Assembly: GCA_027972325.1 (NCBI GenBank)
Contig: JAPMOS010000018.1
Coordinates: 310,001 to 374,000, forward strand
Reading direction: 5' to 3'
DNA from: Paratrimastix pyriformis
Lineage: Eukaryota; Preaxostyla; Paratrimastigidae
Length of the DNA stretch: 64,000 nt
Part shown: one piece after another, positions 14,474 through 26,400 of the stretch
How positions within the stretch are numbered: the first letter of the stretch is position 1
Layout: each line of letters begins with the position of its first letter
Made by a program: the position numbers and the translations under genes
The notes under the pieces: model-generated
Seen by the model: the letters and a program-made list of their open reading frames with translations, nothing else
What the model was told of the DNA's origin: nothing
Database searches by the model: none

Positions 14474-17400
14474 AGGGCTGCCCAAAGGGTGTCTGGTGCC
14501 CCAGCGGGGTGTGGTTCGCGTGGTCTGCCGCACCAAGTGGATCCAGTGGCTCGCCACCGATCGAGTGGCCCAGTTCACGACGGTGAGTTTTGACGTCTCG
14601 GCCTTCGAGATTTGGGGCGCCTGGTCCCACGGATGCGCCCTGTGCGGCGTCAGCCGCGAGCAGATTCTGACGCCGCCCCTGTTCTTCCGGTTCCTTCGCG
14701 AGGACCGCATCACGGTGCAGTGGGTGACCCCTGTGCTTCTCCAGGCGTACATGGCCGAAGATGAGGATGCCTTCCGCAATCTCCGCGTGCTGGTCTTCGG
14801 TGGCGAGGCATGCCCCTATTCACTGGGGCTCCAACTGGCCCAGTTGCACTCGGTCATTCGAATGTCTGTGGAAGCTCCATGGGGGCGGGGGCGGGGGCGG
14901 GGGCGGGGGGAAGGGGAGAGAGATGGGGGGATGCTAGTGAAATGGCATCATCGCTCACGATCTGGGGTGGTGGCGTGATGGGATGCGCGCAGCAACGGAT
15001 ATGGCCCCACCGAAAACAGTGTTTTCAGCAATTGCTGGGTCATGGATGAAGCGGAGGTACCGAAGTACACCACAGTCCCAATCGGGCCGCCGATTAGCAA
15101 CGCCACCGGCTATGTGCTGGACGGTTATGGCCAACCCTGCCCCATCGGAGTGCTCGGCGAGCTGTGGGTAGGCGGTGATGGTGTGGCCCATGGGTACCAC
15201 AAGCGTCCCGAGCTGACCGCCGAGCGGTTCCTGCCAGACCCGTTCATCGCCGAGGCCTGGGGACCCGAGAAGGCCGCGGCCCTGGCCCCGCCCGGCGGGT
15301 GGCGCATGTACCGCACGGGCGACCTGTGCCGCTGGCTGCCCAACGGGTGCGTGGAGTACCTGGGCCGGCTCGACGGGCAGGTCAAGCTGCGCGGCTTCCG
15401 GATTGAGCTGGGCGAGGTCGAGGCGGCGCTAGCCCGTCAGCCGGACGTGCAGCAGGCTGTGGCAGTGGTGCGCGAGGACCAGCCCGGCCAGAAACGGTTG
15501 GTCTGCTACATCGTTGGCGCGGCGGGAACCCCAGTCGACGAGCTCCGGGCAGGGATGGCGCGAGATTTGCCGCCCTACATGGTGCCGGCTGCCATCGTGC
15601 GCTTGGAGACAATTCCGCTGGGCCCCACGGGCAAGGTGGAGCGGCGCGCCCTGCCGGCCCCTGACTGGGCTCTGCTCGGCGGGGAGAACAAAGATATTCT
15701 GGGCCCGCGGACAGCGCTGGAGAAGCAGCTGGCGGGCCTGTTCGGGGCAGTGCTGGGCGTGGAGGCCGACCGGATCGGGGTGCGGGAGAGCTTCTTTGCG
15801 CTGGGCGGCCACTCGCTGCTGGCCACCCAGCTGGTGTCGCGGCTGCGGCGCGAGTGCGGGGTGGAGGTGGCCCTGCGCCGCGTCTTCGACGCCCCCACGG
15901 TGGAGGCCCTGGCCGCCCACATCGATGAGCTGCGGGCTGCGGCCAGCGCCGCGGCGGCGGCGGCGGCGGCCGCAGGCGGCAGTGACGGGAGCGGCGGCAG
16001 CGGGGTCGCGGGCACTCCTGCGGCTGCTGGGGGCGCGGCCGAGGCGGTGGTGCGGGTGGAGGTGACGCGTCCCCGGCCGGCCCACGTGCCGCTCTCGTTC
16101 GCCCAGCAGCGGATGTGGTTCCTGGACAAGCTGGTGCCCAACAAGGCCCTGTACAACATCTGGCAGGTGGAGCGGCTGGGCGGGGCGCTGGACGTGGAGG
16201 CCCTGGAGGCCGCGGCGGCGGCGCTGGTCGAGCGGCACGAGAGCCTGCGGACGGTCTTCGTGGAGGGGCCCGGGGGCGAGGCCGAGCAGGTGGTGCGGCC
16301 GGCCGGCCACTGGGGCCCGTGGGTGCACCTGGTGGCCCCAGCGGCGGCGACAGCCCCAGAGGCGGCGGCGGCGGCGGCGGCGGCAAAGGCGGCGGCGGCG
16401 GCAAAGGCGGTGGACACTGCGGTGCAGGGCGAGGTGGAGCACACCTTCTCGCTGCAGGAGGGCCCCTTGCTGCGGCTGAGCGTGGTGCGGGTGGGGCCCG
16501 CGGAGGCCCTGCTGGTGGTGTGCATGCACCACATCGTCAGCGACGGCTGGTCGATGGGGATCTTCTGGCGTGAGCTGGGCCAGCTGTACGGCGGGCGCTG
16601 GCCTGCCGGGGGCGGCGGCGGCGGCGACGGCGGCGGGCGGGGCGGCCGGGCCGGGCGAGGTGTTGCAGCGGGCCGGCCTGGGGAGCCCTCCGGATGCAGT
16701 ACCCCGACTATGCGGTCTGGCAGCGGGGCTGGCTGCGGGGCCCCGTGCTGGAGGAGCAGCTGCAGTACTGGCAGCGGGCGCTGGCGGGCATCCCCGAGCT
16801 GCTCGAGCTGCCCACCGACCGGGCCCGCCCCAAGGAGCCCACCTACCGGGGCAACTGGTACGTGCACCCCATGCCGGCCGACCTGCTGGCGGGCATGCGG
16901 CGGCTGGCCGCCCGCCACGGGGCGACCCTTTTCATGGCCGTGCTGGCGGCCTGGCAGCTGCTGCTGCATCGGTACACGGGCCAGGCCGACGTGGTGGTGG
17001 GCACGCCCATCGCGGGGCGGCGCTTCGCCGAGATCGAGGGCCTGGTGGGGTTCTTCGTCAACACGCTGGCCATCCGGACCCAGTTCGAGGACGCCGGCCG
17101 GCAGACCTTCGCCGGCCTGGTGGAGCGGGTGCGCGACGTGACCCTCGAAGCCTACGGCCACCAGGACGTGCCCTTCGAGGCCCTGGTGGAGCACCTCAAG
17201 GTCGAGCGGCACCTCAACGTCAACCCGGTCTTCCAGGTCGTGTTCTCCCACGGGGACGAGTCCCAGCAGCAGATCAACCAGCAGTCGTCTTCATCCACGG
17301 CGAGCGATCCGCTGCCGGGGCTACGCTCGCTGCCGGCTCCCGAGTCGGGGGCCCTGCTCTCGGCCAAGTTCGATCTGACCCTGGCCTCGGCCGTCTCGGC

Positions 17401-20400
17401 CAGCGGGGAGTGGTCTCTGGGTTTTGAGTACGCCGTGGACCTTTTCGACGAGGCCACGGTGGCTCGGATGGGGCACCTCATGGAGGAGCTTGTGCGGAGC
17501 TGCCTGGCCACCGAGGGTGACGCCGCCCCCGCCGTCCCGCTGGCCAGTCTGCGGATGCTGCCCGCGGCCGAGCGGAAGCAGGTCATCGTTCAGTGGAACC
17601 AGACCCTGGCCCCCTACGAGCGGGACACCACCCTGGCGGAGCTCTTCGAGGAGCAGGTGCGCCTCTACCCGGAGGCTGTGGCTCTGGAGCACGGGGCCAC
17701 CCGGCTGACGTACGCTCAGCTGGACGCCGAGGCGGGCGGGCTGGCGGTGCGGCTGGCCGAGCTGGGCGTGGGCCCGGACGTGATGGCGTGCGTCTACATG
17801 GAGCGCTCTCTGGAGCAGCTGGTGGCCATCCTGGCCGTCGTCAAGGCGGGCGGCGCCTACGTCCCTGTTGATCCGGCCTACCCAGAGGTGCGCCTTTCTT
17901 CCCCGTCAGATGGATTTCGTTTGCGTTCCCTTTCAGTTTTTTCCTCTCTGCATTCCCCTTTTTCATCATCAATAATCACCACCCACCACAGTGTCTGCAT
18001 CCCCATCAGGTTTCCGACCGCGCGGACGAAAGCAATTTCAAATGTCACAGAGAAACATCACATCTGCACGTTCCTCTTCATTTTTTCTCTTTTCATCGAT
18101 TATCCTCCATCCCCACTTGGACGTCAGATTGCCCTTCTTGGGTTGCCCTCGTTTTCTTGCCTTCCTGACGAAGCATTGCTGATGGGTCCTTCCCCGGTGT
18201 TGTTCGTGTCTCTGCACTGCGTGTGCGCAGGCCCGGGTGCGGTTCATGCTGGGCGACACCGAGGCGCCCGTGGTCATCACGCAGCTCTCGCTGGTGGCCG
18301 ACCGCAAGCTGGCCGAGTTCGAGGGCCACGTGATCGTGTACAGCCATGCGTCCCTCCCCGCCGCGGCCCTGGGCGCCTCCCAGCCGGAGAGCTGGGCCTC
18401 TGCGCAGCTGTACTCGAGCAGCCCCCTGGTGGCGGGCGAGGACCTCTCGGCCCGGCGGGCCGCCGACACGGCCACGCTGCGTGGCGGTGCCCGCACCCGG
18501 GCCAAGGCCACCGACCTGGCTTACGTCATCTACACCTCGGGCTCGACGGGCCTGCCCAAGGGCTGCGTGATCGAGCAGCGCAGCGTGGTGCGCCTGGTGC
18601 GGCACACCAACTACGTGCCCATCCAGCCCGGAATGCGCTTCTCGCAGTTTTCGACGGTCAGCTTCGATGCGGCGACTTTGGAGCTGTGGGGCGCCTGGCT
18701 CAACGGGGGTACGCTATGCCCCCTCTCCCGGGAGCAGATCCTGACGCCTTCGCTGTACTTCCGCTACCTGCGCGAGTCCCACCCCGACGTGCTCTGGATC
18801 ACACCGCTCCTGCTGCAGGCCTACCTGGCCGAAGACCCCGAGGCCTTCAAGTCGGTCAAATATCTCCTCTTTGGTGGCGAAGCCTGCCCCACGGGCCTGC
18901 TTGACCAGCTCTTCAAGCTGGCCCCCGTCCTGCCCATGTCTGTCCCCACTCTCCTCCTCCTTCGTGTGTCTTCTTCTGGTGTTTGAGTCTTCCTGAGTTT
19001 GCGAGAAGAGGACCGGGGTCAGTCGGCTGCCGGGGGCGTGGGATGCCCTGACGTGTTGCGAGGTTTCTCAGTATCGTCGTTTCCTCTTCATTCCCCTGGC
19101 ACTTTCGAACAGCAACGGCTACGGGCCCACGGAAAACACCACCTTCAGCACGGCCTTCGGGATTCGTGGCGACGACCCGCTGTTCGCCCACGGGACCCCG
19201 CAGTCGGTCCCCATCGGGCCGATGATTGCCAACTCGACGGGTTACATCCTCGACCCCCAGGGCCAGCCCTGCCCAGTGGGGGTGCCCGGGGAGCTGTGGG
19301 TGGGCGGCGACGGGGTGGCTCGGGTTACCACAAGCGCCCCGAGCTGACGACCACCCGATTTGCGCCGGACCCGTTCATCGCCGAGGCCTGGGGACCCGAG
19401 AAGGCCGCGGCCCTGGCCCCGCCCGGCGGGTGGCGCATGTACCGCACGGGCGACCTGTGCCGCTGGCTGCCCAACGGCAACGGGTGCGTGGAGTGTCTGG
19501 GCCGGCTCGACGGGCAGGTCAAGCTGCGCGGCTTCCGGATTGAGCTGGGCGAGGTCGAGGCGGCGCTGACCCGGCTGAGCGGAATCCAGCAGGCCGTGGC
19601 GATGGTGCGCGAGGACCAGCCCGGCCAGAAGCGCCTCGTGGCGTACGTGGTGGCGGCGGCCGGGGGGCTGCCCCGAGCGCGGGCGACCTGCGGAGCAGCC
19701 TGGCCCGGGAGCTGCCGCCCTACATGGTGCCGGCGGCCATCGTGGCACTGGCGGCGATGCCGCTGGGCCCCACGGGCAAGGTCGACCGGCGCGCCCTGCC
19801 GGCCCCTGACTGGGCCGCAGCGGGCGGCGAGGGGACCGAGTTTGTGGGCCCGCGGACAGCGCTGGAGAAGCAGCTGGCGGGCCTGTTCGGGGCAGTGCTG
19901 GGCGTGGAGGCCGACCGGATCGGGGTGCGGGAGAGCTTCTTTGCGCTGGGCGGCCACTCGCTGCTGGCCACCCAGCTGGTGTCGCGGCTGCGGCGCGAGT
20001 GCGGGGTGGAGGTGGCCCTGCGCCGCGTCTTCGACGCCCCCACGGTGGAGGCCCTGGCCGCCCACATCGATGAGCTGCGGGCTGCGGCCAGCGCCGCGGC
20101 GGCGGCGGCGGCGGCCGCAGGCGGCAGTGACGGGAGCGGCGGCAGCGGGGTCGCGGGCACTCCTGCGGCTGCTGGGGGCGCGGCCGAGGCGGTGGTGCGG
20201 GTGGAGGTGACGCGTCCCCGGCCGGCCCACGTGCCGCTCTCGTTCGCCCAGCAGCGGATGTGGTTCCTGGACAAGCTGGTGCCCAACAAGGCCCTGTACA
20301 ACATCTGGCAGGTGGAGCGGCTGGGCGGGGCGCTGGACGTGGAGGCCCTGGAGGCCGCGGCGGCGGCGCTGGTCGAGCGGCACGAGAGCCTGCGGACGGT

Positions 20401-23400
20401 CTTCGTGGAGGGGCCCGGGGGCGAGGCCGAGCAGGTGGTGCGGCCGGCCGGCCACTGGGGCCCGTGGGTGCACCTGGTGGCCCCAGCGGCGGCGACAGCC
20501 CCAGAGGCGGCGGCGGCGGCGGCGGCGGCAAAGGCGGCGGCGGCAAAGGCGGTGGACACTGCGGTGCAGGGCGAGGTGGAGCACACCTTCTCGCTGCAGG
20601 AGGGCCCCTTGCTGCGGCTGAGCGTGGTGCGGGTGGGGCCCGCGGAGGCCCTGCTGGTGGTGTGCATGCACCACATCGTCAGCGACGGCTGGTCGATGGG
20701 GATCTTCTGGCGTGAGCTGGGCCAGCTGTACGGCGGGGCGCTGGCCTGCCGGGGGGCGGCGGCGGCGGCGACGGCGGCGGGCGGGGCGGCCGGGCCGGGC
20801 GAGGTGTTGCAGCGGGCCGGCCTGGGGGAGCCCCTCCGGATGCAGTACCCCGACTATGCGGTCTGGCAGCGGGGCTGGCTGCGGGGCCCCGTGCTGGAGG
20901 AGCAGCTGCAGTACTGGCAGCGGGCGCTGGCGGGCATCCCCGAGCTGCTCGAGCTGCCCACCGACCGGGCCCGCCCCAAGGAGCCCACCTACCGGGGCAA
21001 CTGGTACGTGCACCCCATGCCGGCCGACCTGCTGGCGGGCATGCGGCGGCTGGCCGCCCGCCACGGGGCGACCCTTTTCATGGCCGTGCTGGCGGCCTGG
21101 CAGCTGCTGCTGCATCGGTACACGGGCCAGGCCGACGTGGTGGTGGGCACGCCCATCGCGGGGCGGCGCTTCGCCGAGATCGAGGGCCTGGTGGGGTTCT
21201 TCGTCAACACGCTGGCCATCCGGACCCAGTTCGAGGACGCCGGCCGGCAGACCTTCGCCGGCCTGGTGGAGCGGGTGCGCGACGTGACCCTCGAAGCCTA
21301 CGGCCACCAGGACGTGCCCTTCGAGGCCCTGGTGGAGCACCTCAAGGTCGAGCGGCACCTCAACGTCAACCCGGTCTTCCAGGTGATCTTCACTCATTCA
21401 GACGACCTCGATTCCTTGGCCACTGTATCTTCGGGCCACTCCCGCCTTGCCGGACTCCGTTCCCTGCCCGCCTTTGACGGTGACAGCAACCCGCTTGCCA
21501 AGTTCGACATATCATTGGGTTCAACAATCTCGGCCAGCGGGGAGTGGTCCCTGGGCTTCGAGTACAGCACCGACCTCTTCAATCCGCCCACGATTCAGTT
21601 TATGGCCCAACACCTGGAGGAGCTTGTGCGGAGCTGCCTGGCCACCGAGGGTGACGCCTCGGCAAGCGGCACCCCCGCGGTCCCTGCCGTCCCGCTGGCC
21701 AACCTGCGGATGCTGCCCGCGGCCGAGCGGAAGCAGGTCATCGTCCAGTGGAACCAGACCCTGGCCCCCTACGAGCGGGACACCACCCTGGCGGAGCTCT
21801 TCGAGGAGCAGGTGCGCCTCTACCCGGAGGCTGTGGCTCTGGAGCACGGGGCCACCCGGCTGACGTACGCTCAGCTGGACGCCGAGGCGGGCGGGCTGGC
21901 GGTGCGGCTGGCCGAGCTGGGCGTGGGCCCGGACGTGATGGCGTGCGTCTACATGGAGCGCTCTCTGGAGCAGCTGGTGGCCATCCTGGCCGTCGTCAAG
22001 GCGGGCGGCGCCTACGTCCCTGTTGATCCGGCCTACCCAGAGGTCCATCCTGCCTCCTGCCCGCTTCTCTCCTGTCCTCCACCTCAAACGACCCGTCTGT
22101 CTGGAATGGACATCATGAGGACTCTCACCCCACCCGCCTCCTTGTTGGTCTGCATCGTGGCGAACATCGGATGAAGAGGGGTGTCAAAACCTTGCCGCGG
22201 TGCATTTCTGCGTGTCGCGGGGCCTCCCGGATGCTCCTCATCGGAAGAGGGCCTATGCGCTCTGACTCCGGAAAGGCACGACCTCCTCCCTCTCCCTCCC
22301 TCCCCTCCCCTCCCCTCCCCGATGCGGAACCGTCTGCGCGCAAACACCAGAGATAGTCGGTGTATTCTGGCAGCAGACACAGACAAACGAGATGCTTACT
22401 CGGCCAGTCCTTTGCGGGGGGGCACCCCACCAAATGGTGAGCGACCTCGTGGGCCTGTTTGGGTGGAGAAGGATGCAACGTGGGGCTTTGATGAGATCCC
22501 TTTTCGCTTTTTCGAAGAACGGTCCGTTGATGGAGAGATTCAATTTCCAGAAGTGCGGACCGTGTGGACAGCAGATCGCCGATGGGGGACCATCGCAGAG
22601 GAGATCCTGGTCAAGGCGAGAGGTCGTGGGATGGTTGGGGATCTGGCAAATTCATTGATTGGGTGGGGTCACCAACAAGTGGAGGAGTTTCATGAGGTCG
22701 TGTCACAGTGTCGCTTCCCATAGTCATCGTTCGCGGCCCCTCTCTGTTCGCCTTGGGAGTCCGACCGGACTGACTGATTGCTGGGTGTCCGTGTCTCTGC
22801 ACTGCGTGTGCGCAGGCCCGGGTGCGGTTCATGCTGGGCGACACCGAGGCGCCCGTGGTCATCACGCAGCTCTCGCTGGTGGCCGACCGCAAGCTGGCCG
22901 AGTTCGAGGGCCACGTGATCGTGTACAGCCATGCGTCCCTCCCCGCCGCGGCCCTGGGCGCCTCCCAGCCGGAGAGCTGGGCCTCTGCGCAGCTGTACTC
23001 GAGCAGCCCCCTGGTGGCGGGCGAGGACCTCTCGGCCCGGCGGGCCGCCGACACGGCCACGCTGCGTGGCGGTGCCCGCACCCGGGCCAAGGCCACCGAC
23101 CTGGCTTACGTCATCTACACCTCGGGCTCGACGGGCCTGCCCAAGGGCTGCGTGATCGAGCAGCGCAGCGTGGTGCGCCTGGTGCGGCACACCAACTACG
23201 TGCCCATCCAGCCCGGAATGCGCTTCTCGCAGTTTTCGACGGTCAGCTTCGATGCGGCGACTTTGGAGCTGTGGGGCGCCTGGCTCAACGGGGGTACGCT
23301 ATGCCCCCTCTCCCGGGAGCAGATCCTGACGCCTTCGCTGTACTTCCGCTACCTGCGCGAGTCCCACCCCGACGTGCTCTGGATCACACCGCTCCTGCTG

Positions 23401-26400
23401 CAGGCCTACCTGGCCGAAGACCCCGAGGCCTTCAAGTCGGTCAAATATCTCCTCTTTGGTGGCGAAGCCTGCCCCACGGGCCTGCTTGACCAGCTCTTCA
23501 AGCTGGCCCCCGTCCTGCCCATGTCTGTCCCCACTCTCCTCCTCCTTCGTGTGTCTTCTTCTGGTGTTTGAGTCTTCCTGAGTTTGCGAGAAGAGGACCG
23601 GGGTCAGTCGGCTGCCGGGGGCGTGGGATGCCCTGACGTGTTGCGAGGTTTCTCAGTATCGTCGTTTCCTCTTCATTCCCCCTGGCACTTTCGAACAGCA
23701 ACGGCTACGGGCCCACGGAAAACACCACCTTCAGCACGGCCTTCGGGATTCGTGGCGACGACCCGCTGTTCGCCCACGGGACCCCGCAGTCGGTCCCCAT
23801 CGGGCCGATGATTGCCAACTCGACGGGTTACATCCTCGACCCCCAGGGCCAGCCCTGCCCAGTGGGGGTGCCCGGGGAGCTGTGGGTGGGCGGCGACGGG
23901 GTGGCTCGGGGTTACCACAAGCGCCCCGAGCTGACGACCACCCGATTTGCGCCGGACCCGTTCATCGCCGAGGCCTGGGGACCCGAGAAGGCCGCGGCCC
24001 TGGCCCCGCCCGGCGGGTGGCGCATGTACCGCACGGGCGACCTGTGCCGCTGGCTGCCCAACGGCAACGGGTGCGTGGAGTGTCTGGGCCGGCTCGACGG
24101 GCAGGTCAAGCTGCGCGGCTTCCGGATTGAGCTGGGCGAGGTCGAGGCGGCGCTGACCCGGCTGAGCGGAATCCAGCAGGCCGTGGCGATGGTGCGCGAG
24201 GACCAGCCCGGCCAGAAGCGCCTCGTGGCGTACGTGGTGGCGGCGGCCGGGGGGGCTGCCCCGAGCGCGGGCGACCTGCGGAGCAGCCTGGCCCGGGAGC
24301 TGCCGCCCTACATGGTGCCGGCGGCCATCGTGGCACTGGCGGCGATGCCGCTGGGCCCCACGGGCAAGGTCGACCGGCGCGCCCTGCCGGCCCCTGACTG
24401 GGCCGCAGCGGGCGGCGAGGGGACCGAGTTTGTGGGCCCGCGGACAGCGCTGGAGAAGCAGCTGGCGGGCCTGTTCGGGGCAGTGCTGGGCGTGGAGGCC
24501 GACCGGATCGGGGTGCGGGAGAGCTTCTTTGCGCTGGGCGGCCACTCGCTGCTGGCCACCCAGCTGGTGTCGCGGCTGCGGCGCGAGTGCGGGGTGGAGG
24601 TGGCCCTGCGCCGCGTCTTCGACGCCCCCACGGTGGAGGCCCTGGCCGCCCACATCGATGAGCTGCGGGCTGCGGCCAGCGCCGCGGCGGCGGCGGCGGC
24701 GGCCGCAGGCGGCAGTGACGGGAGCGGCGGCAGCGGGGTCGCGGGCACTCCTGCGGCTGCTGGGGGCGCGGCCGAGGCGGTGGTGCGGGTGGAGGTGACG
24801 CGTCCCCGGCCGGCCCACGTGCCGCTCTCGTTCGCCCAGCAGCGGATGTGGTTCCTGGACAAGCTGGTGCCCAACAAGGCCCTGTACAACATCTGGCAGG
24901 TGGAGCGGCTGGGCGGGGCGCTGGACGTGGAGGCCCTGGAGGCCGCGGCGGCGGCGCTGGTCGAGCGGCACGAGAGCCTGCGGACGGTCTTCGTGGAGGG
25001 GCCCGGGGGCGAGGCCGAGCAGGTGGTGCGGCCGGCCGGCCACTGGGGCCCGTGGGTGCACCTGGTGGCCCCAGCGGCGGCGACAGCCCCAGAGGCGGCG
25101 GCGGCGGCGGCGGCGGCAAAGGCGGCGGCGGCGGCAAAGGCGGTGGACACTGCGGTGCAGGGCGAGGTGGAGCACACCTTCTCGCTGCAGGAGGGCCCCT
25201 TGCTGCGGCTGAGCGTGGTGCGGGTGGGGCCCGCGGAGGCCCTGCTGGTGGTGTGCATGCACCACATCGTCAGCGACGGCTGGTCGATGGGGATCTTCTG
25301 GCGTGAGCTGGGCCAGCTGTACGGCGGGGCGCTGGCCTGCCGGGGGGCGGCGGCGGCGGCGACGGCGGCGGGCGGGGCGGCCGGGCCGGGCGAGGTGTTG
25401 CAGCGGGCCGGCCTGGGGGAGCCCCTCCGGATGCAGTACCCCGACTATGCGGTCTGGCAGCGGGGCTGGCTGCGGGGCCCCGTGCTGGAGGAGCAGCTGC
25501 AGTACTGGCAGCGGGCGCTGGCGGGCATCCCCGAGCTGCTCGAGCTGCCCACCGACCGGGCCCGCCCCAAGGAGCCCACCTACCGGGGCAACTGGTACGT
25601 GCACCCCATGCCGGCCGACCTGCTGGCGGGCATGCGGCGGCTGGCCGCCCGCCACGGGGCGACCCTTTTCATGGCCGTGCTGGCGGCCTGGCAGCTGCTG
25701 CTGCATCGGTACACGGGCCAGGCCGACGTGGTGGTGGGCACGCCCATCGCGGGGCGGCGCTTCGCCGAGATCGAGGGCCTGGTGGGGTTCTTCGTCAACA
25801 CGCTGGCCATCCGGACCCAGTTCGGCGACAAGCCCTCCGTCAGCGAGCTGCTGACCCGCGTCCGGGAGACGATGACGCAGGCCCAGGCCCACCAGGACGT
25901 GCCCTTGGAAGCCATCGTGGACCACCTCAAGGTCGAGCGCCAGCTCGGGATCAGCCCGCTCTTCCAGGTGATGTTCGTCCACGAAGACAACACCGCCGCC
26001 CTCGGTGCCGGTGCCGGTGCCGGTGCCGGTGCCGGTGCTGCCGAGGGGGGCCTCCCGCTTGCGCCCGGGGCCGCCTTCGACGAGCTGCACACGAGCCTGT
26101 CCAAGTTCGACCTGACCCTGATTTCCACCCTAGCCGCCAACGGGGAGTGGACGGTGGGCCTCGAGTACAGCACGGACCTGTTCGACGAGAGCACCATGGC
26201 CCGCATGGCACAGCACCTCGAGGTCCTCGTCGGCCAGCTGGCCGCCCTGGGTGAACGCGGCCCCGAGGCTCTTCGGGCCGCCCGGGTCACCGAGGTCCCC
26301 GTCATGACGGCCGCCGAGCGCGAGCAGGTGGTGGTCAGCTGGAACCGCACCGCCACCGCCTACGAGCGGGACGCGTGCCTCCACCAGCTGGTGGATGCGG

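Larger units (their letters stand above)
15946..20085 (+). other. NRPS module 4: C4-A4-T4
   Basis: C4 (about 16070-17570) begins [12 protein letters not shown], the class that joins two L-residues, and has HHIVSDG. A4 (about 17580-19810) has introns 17888-18230 and 18938-19112. T4 (about 19845-20085) has LGGHS. Compared with the sister copies, C4 has lost single G/C bases at about 16590, 16610, 16680 and 16690, and A4 has lost one at about 19323 and one at about 19662, so the frame as given is broken. Each loss shortens a G or C run by exactly one. By-eye A4 code D-A-L-I-L-G-G-T-F-K, the same as A5. Confidence 0.83.
20086..24670 (+). other. NRPS module 5: C5-A5-T5
   Basis: C5 (about 20220-21730) is the in-frame sister of C4. 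A5 (about 21745-24400) equals A4 almost base for base outside its introns, 22043-22815 and 23523-23698, so both modules should load the same residue (code D-A-L-I-L-G-G-T-F-K). T5 (about 24430-24670) has LGGHS. The C-terminal part of C5 (about 21385-21640) has its own sequence, unlike C4, which shows that the duplication tract ended there. This module is intact and serves as the reference for reading module 4. Confidence 0.87.

Noticed and set aside
16585-20210. Module 4 as a pseudogene
   Set aside because: All disruptions are one-base shortenings of G/C runs against near-identical copies, with no substitution stops. The same error type occurs in VPS16 and USP10-like.
22181-22723. A 180-codon open frame inside the long A5 intron as a nested gene
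   Set aside because: No domain, no start context, overlapping open frames in other phases, and composition like other introns.
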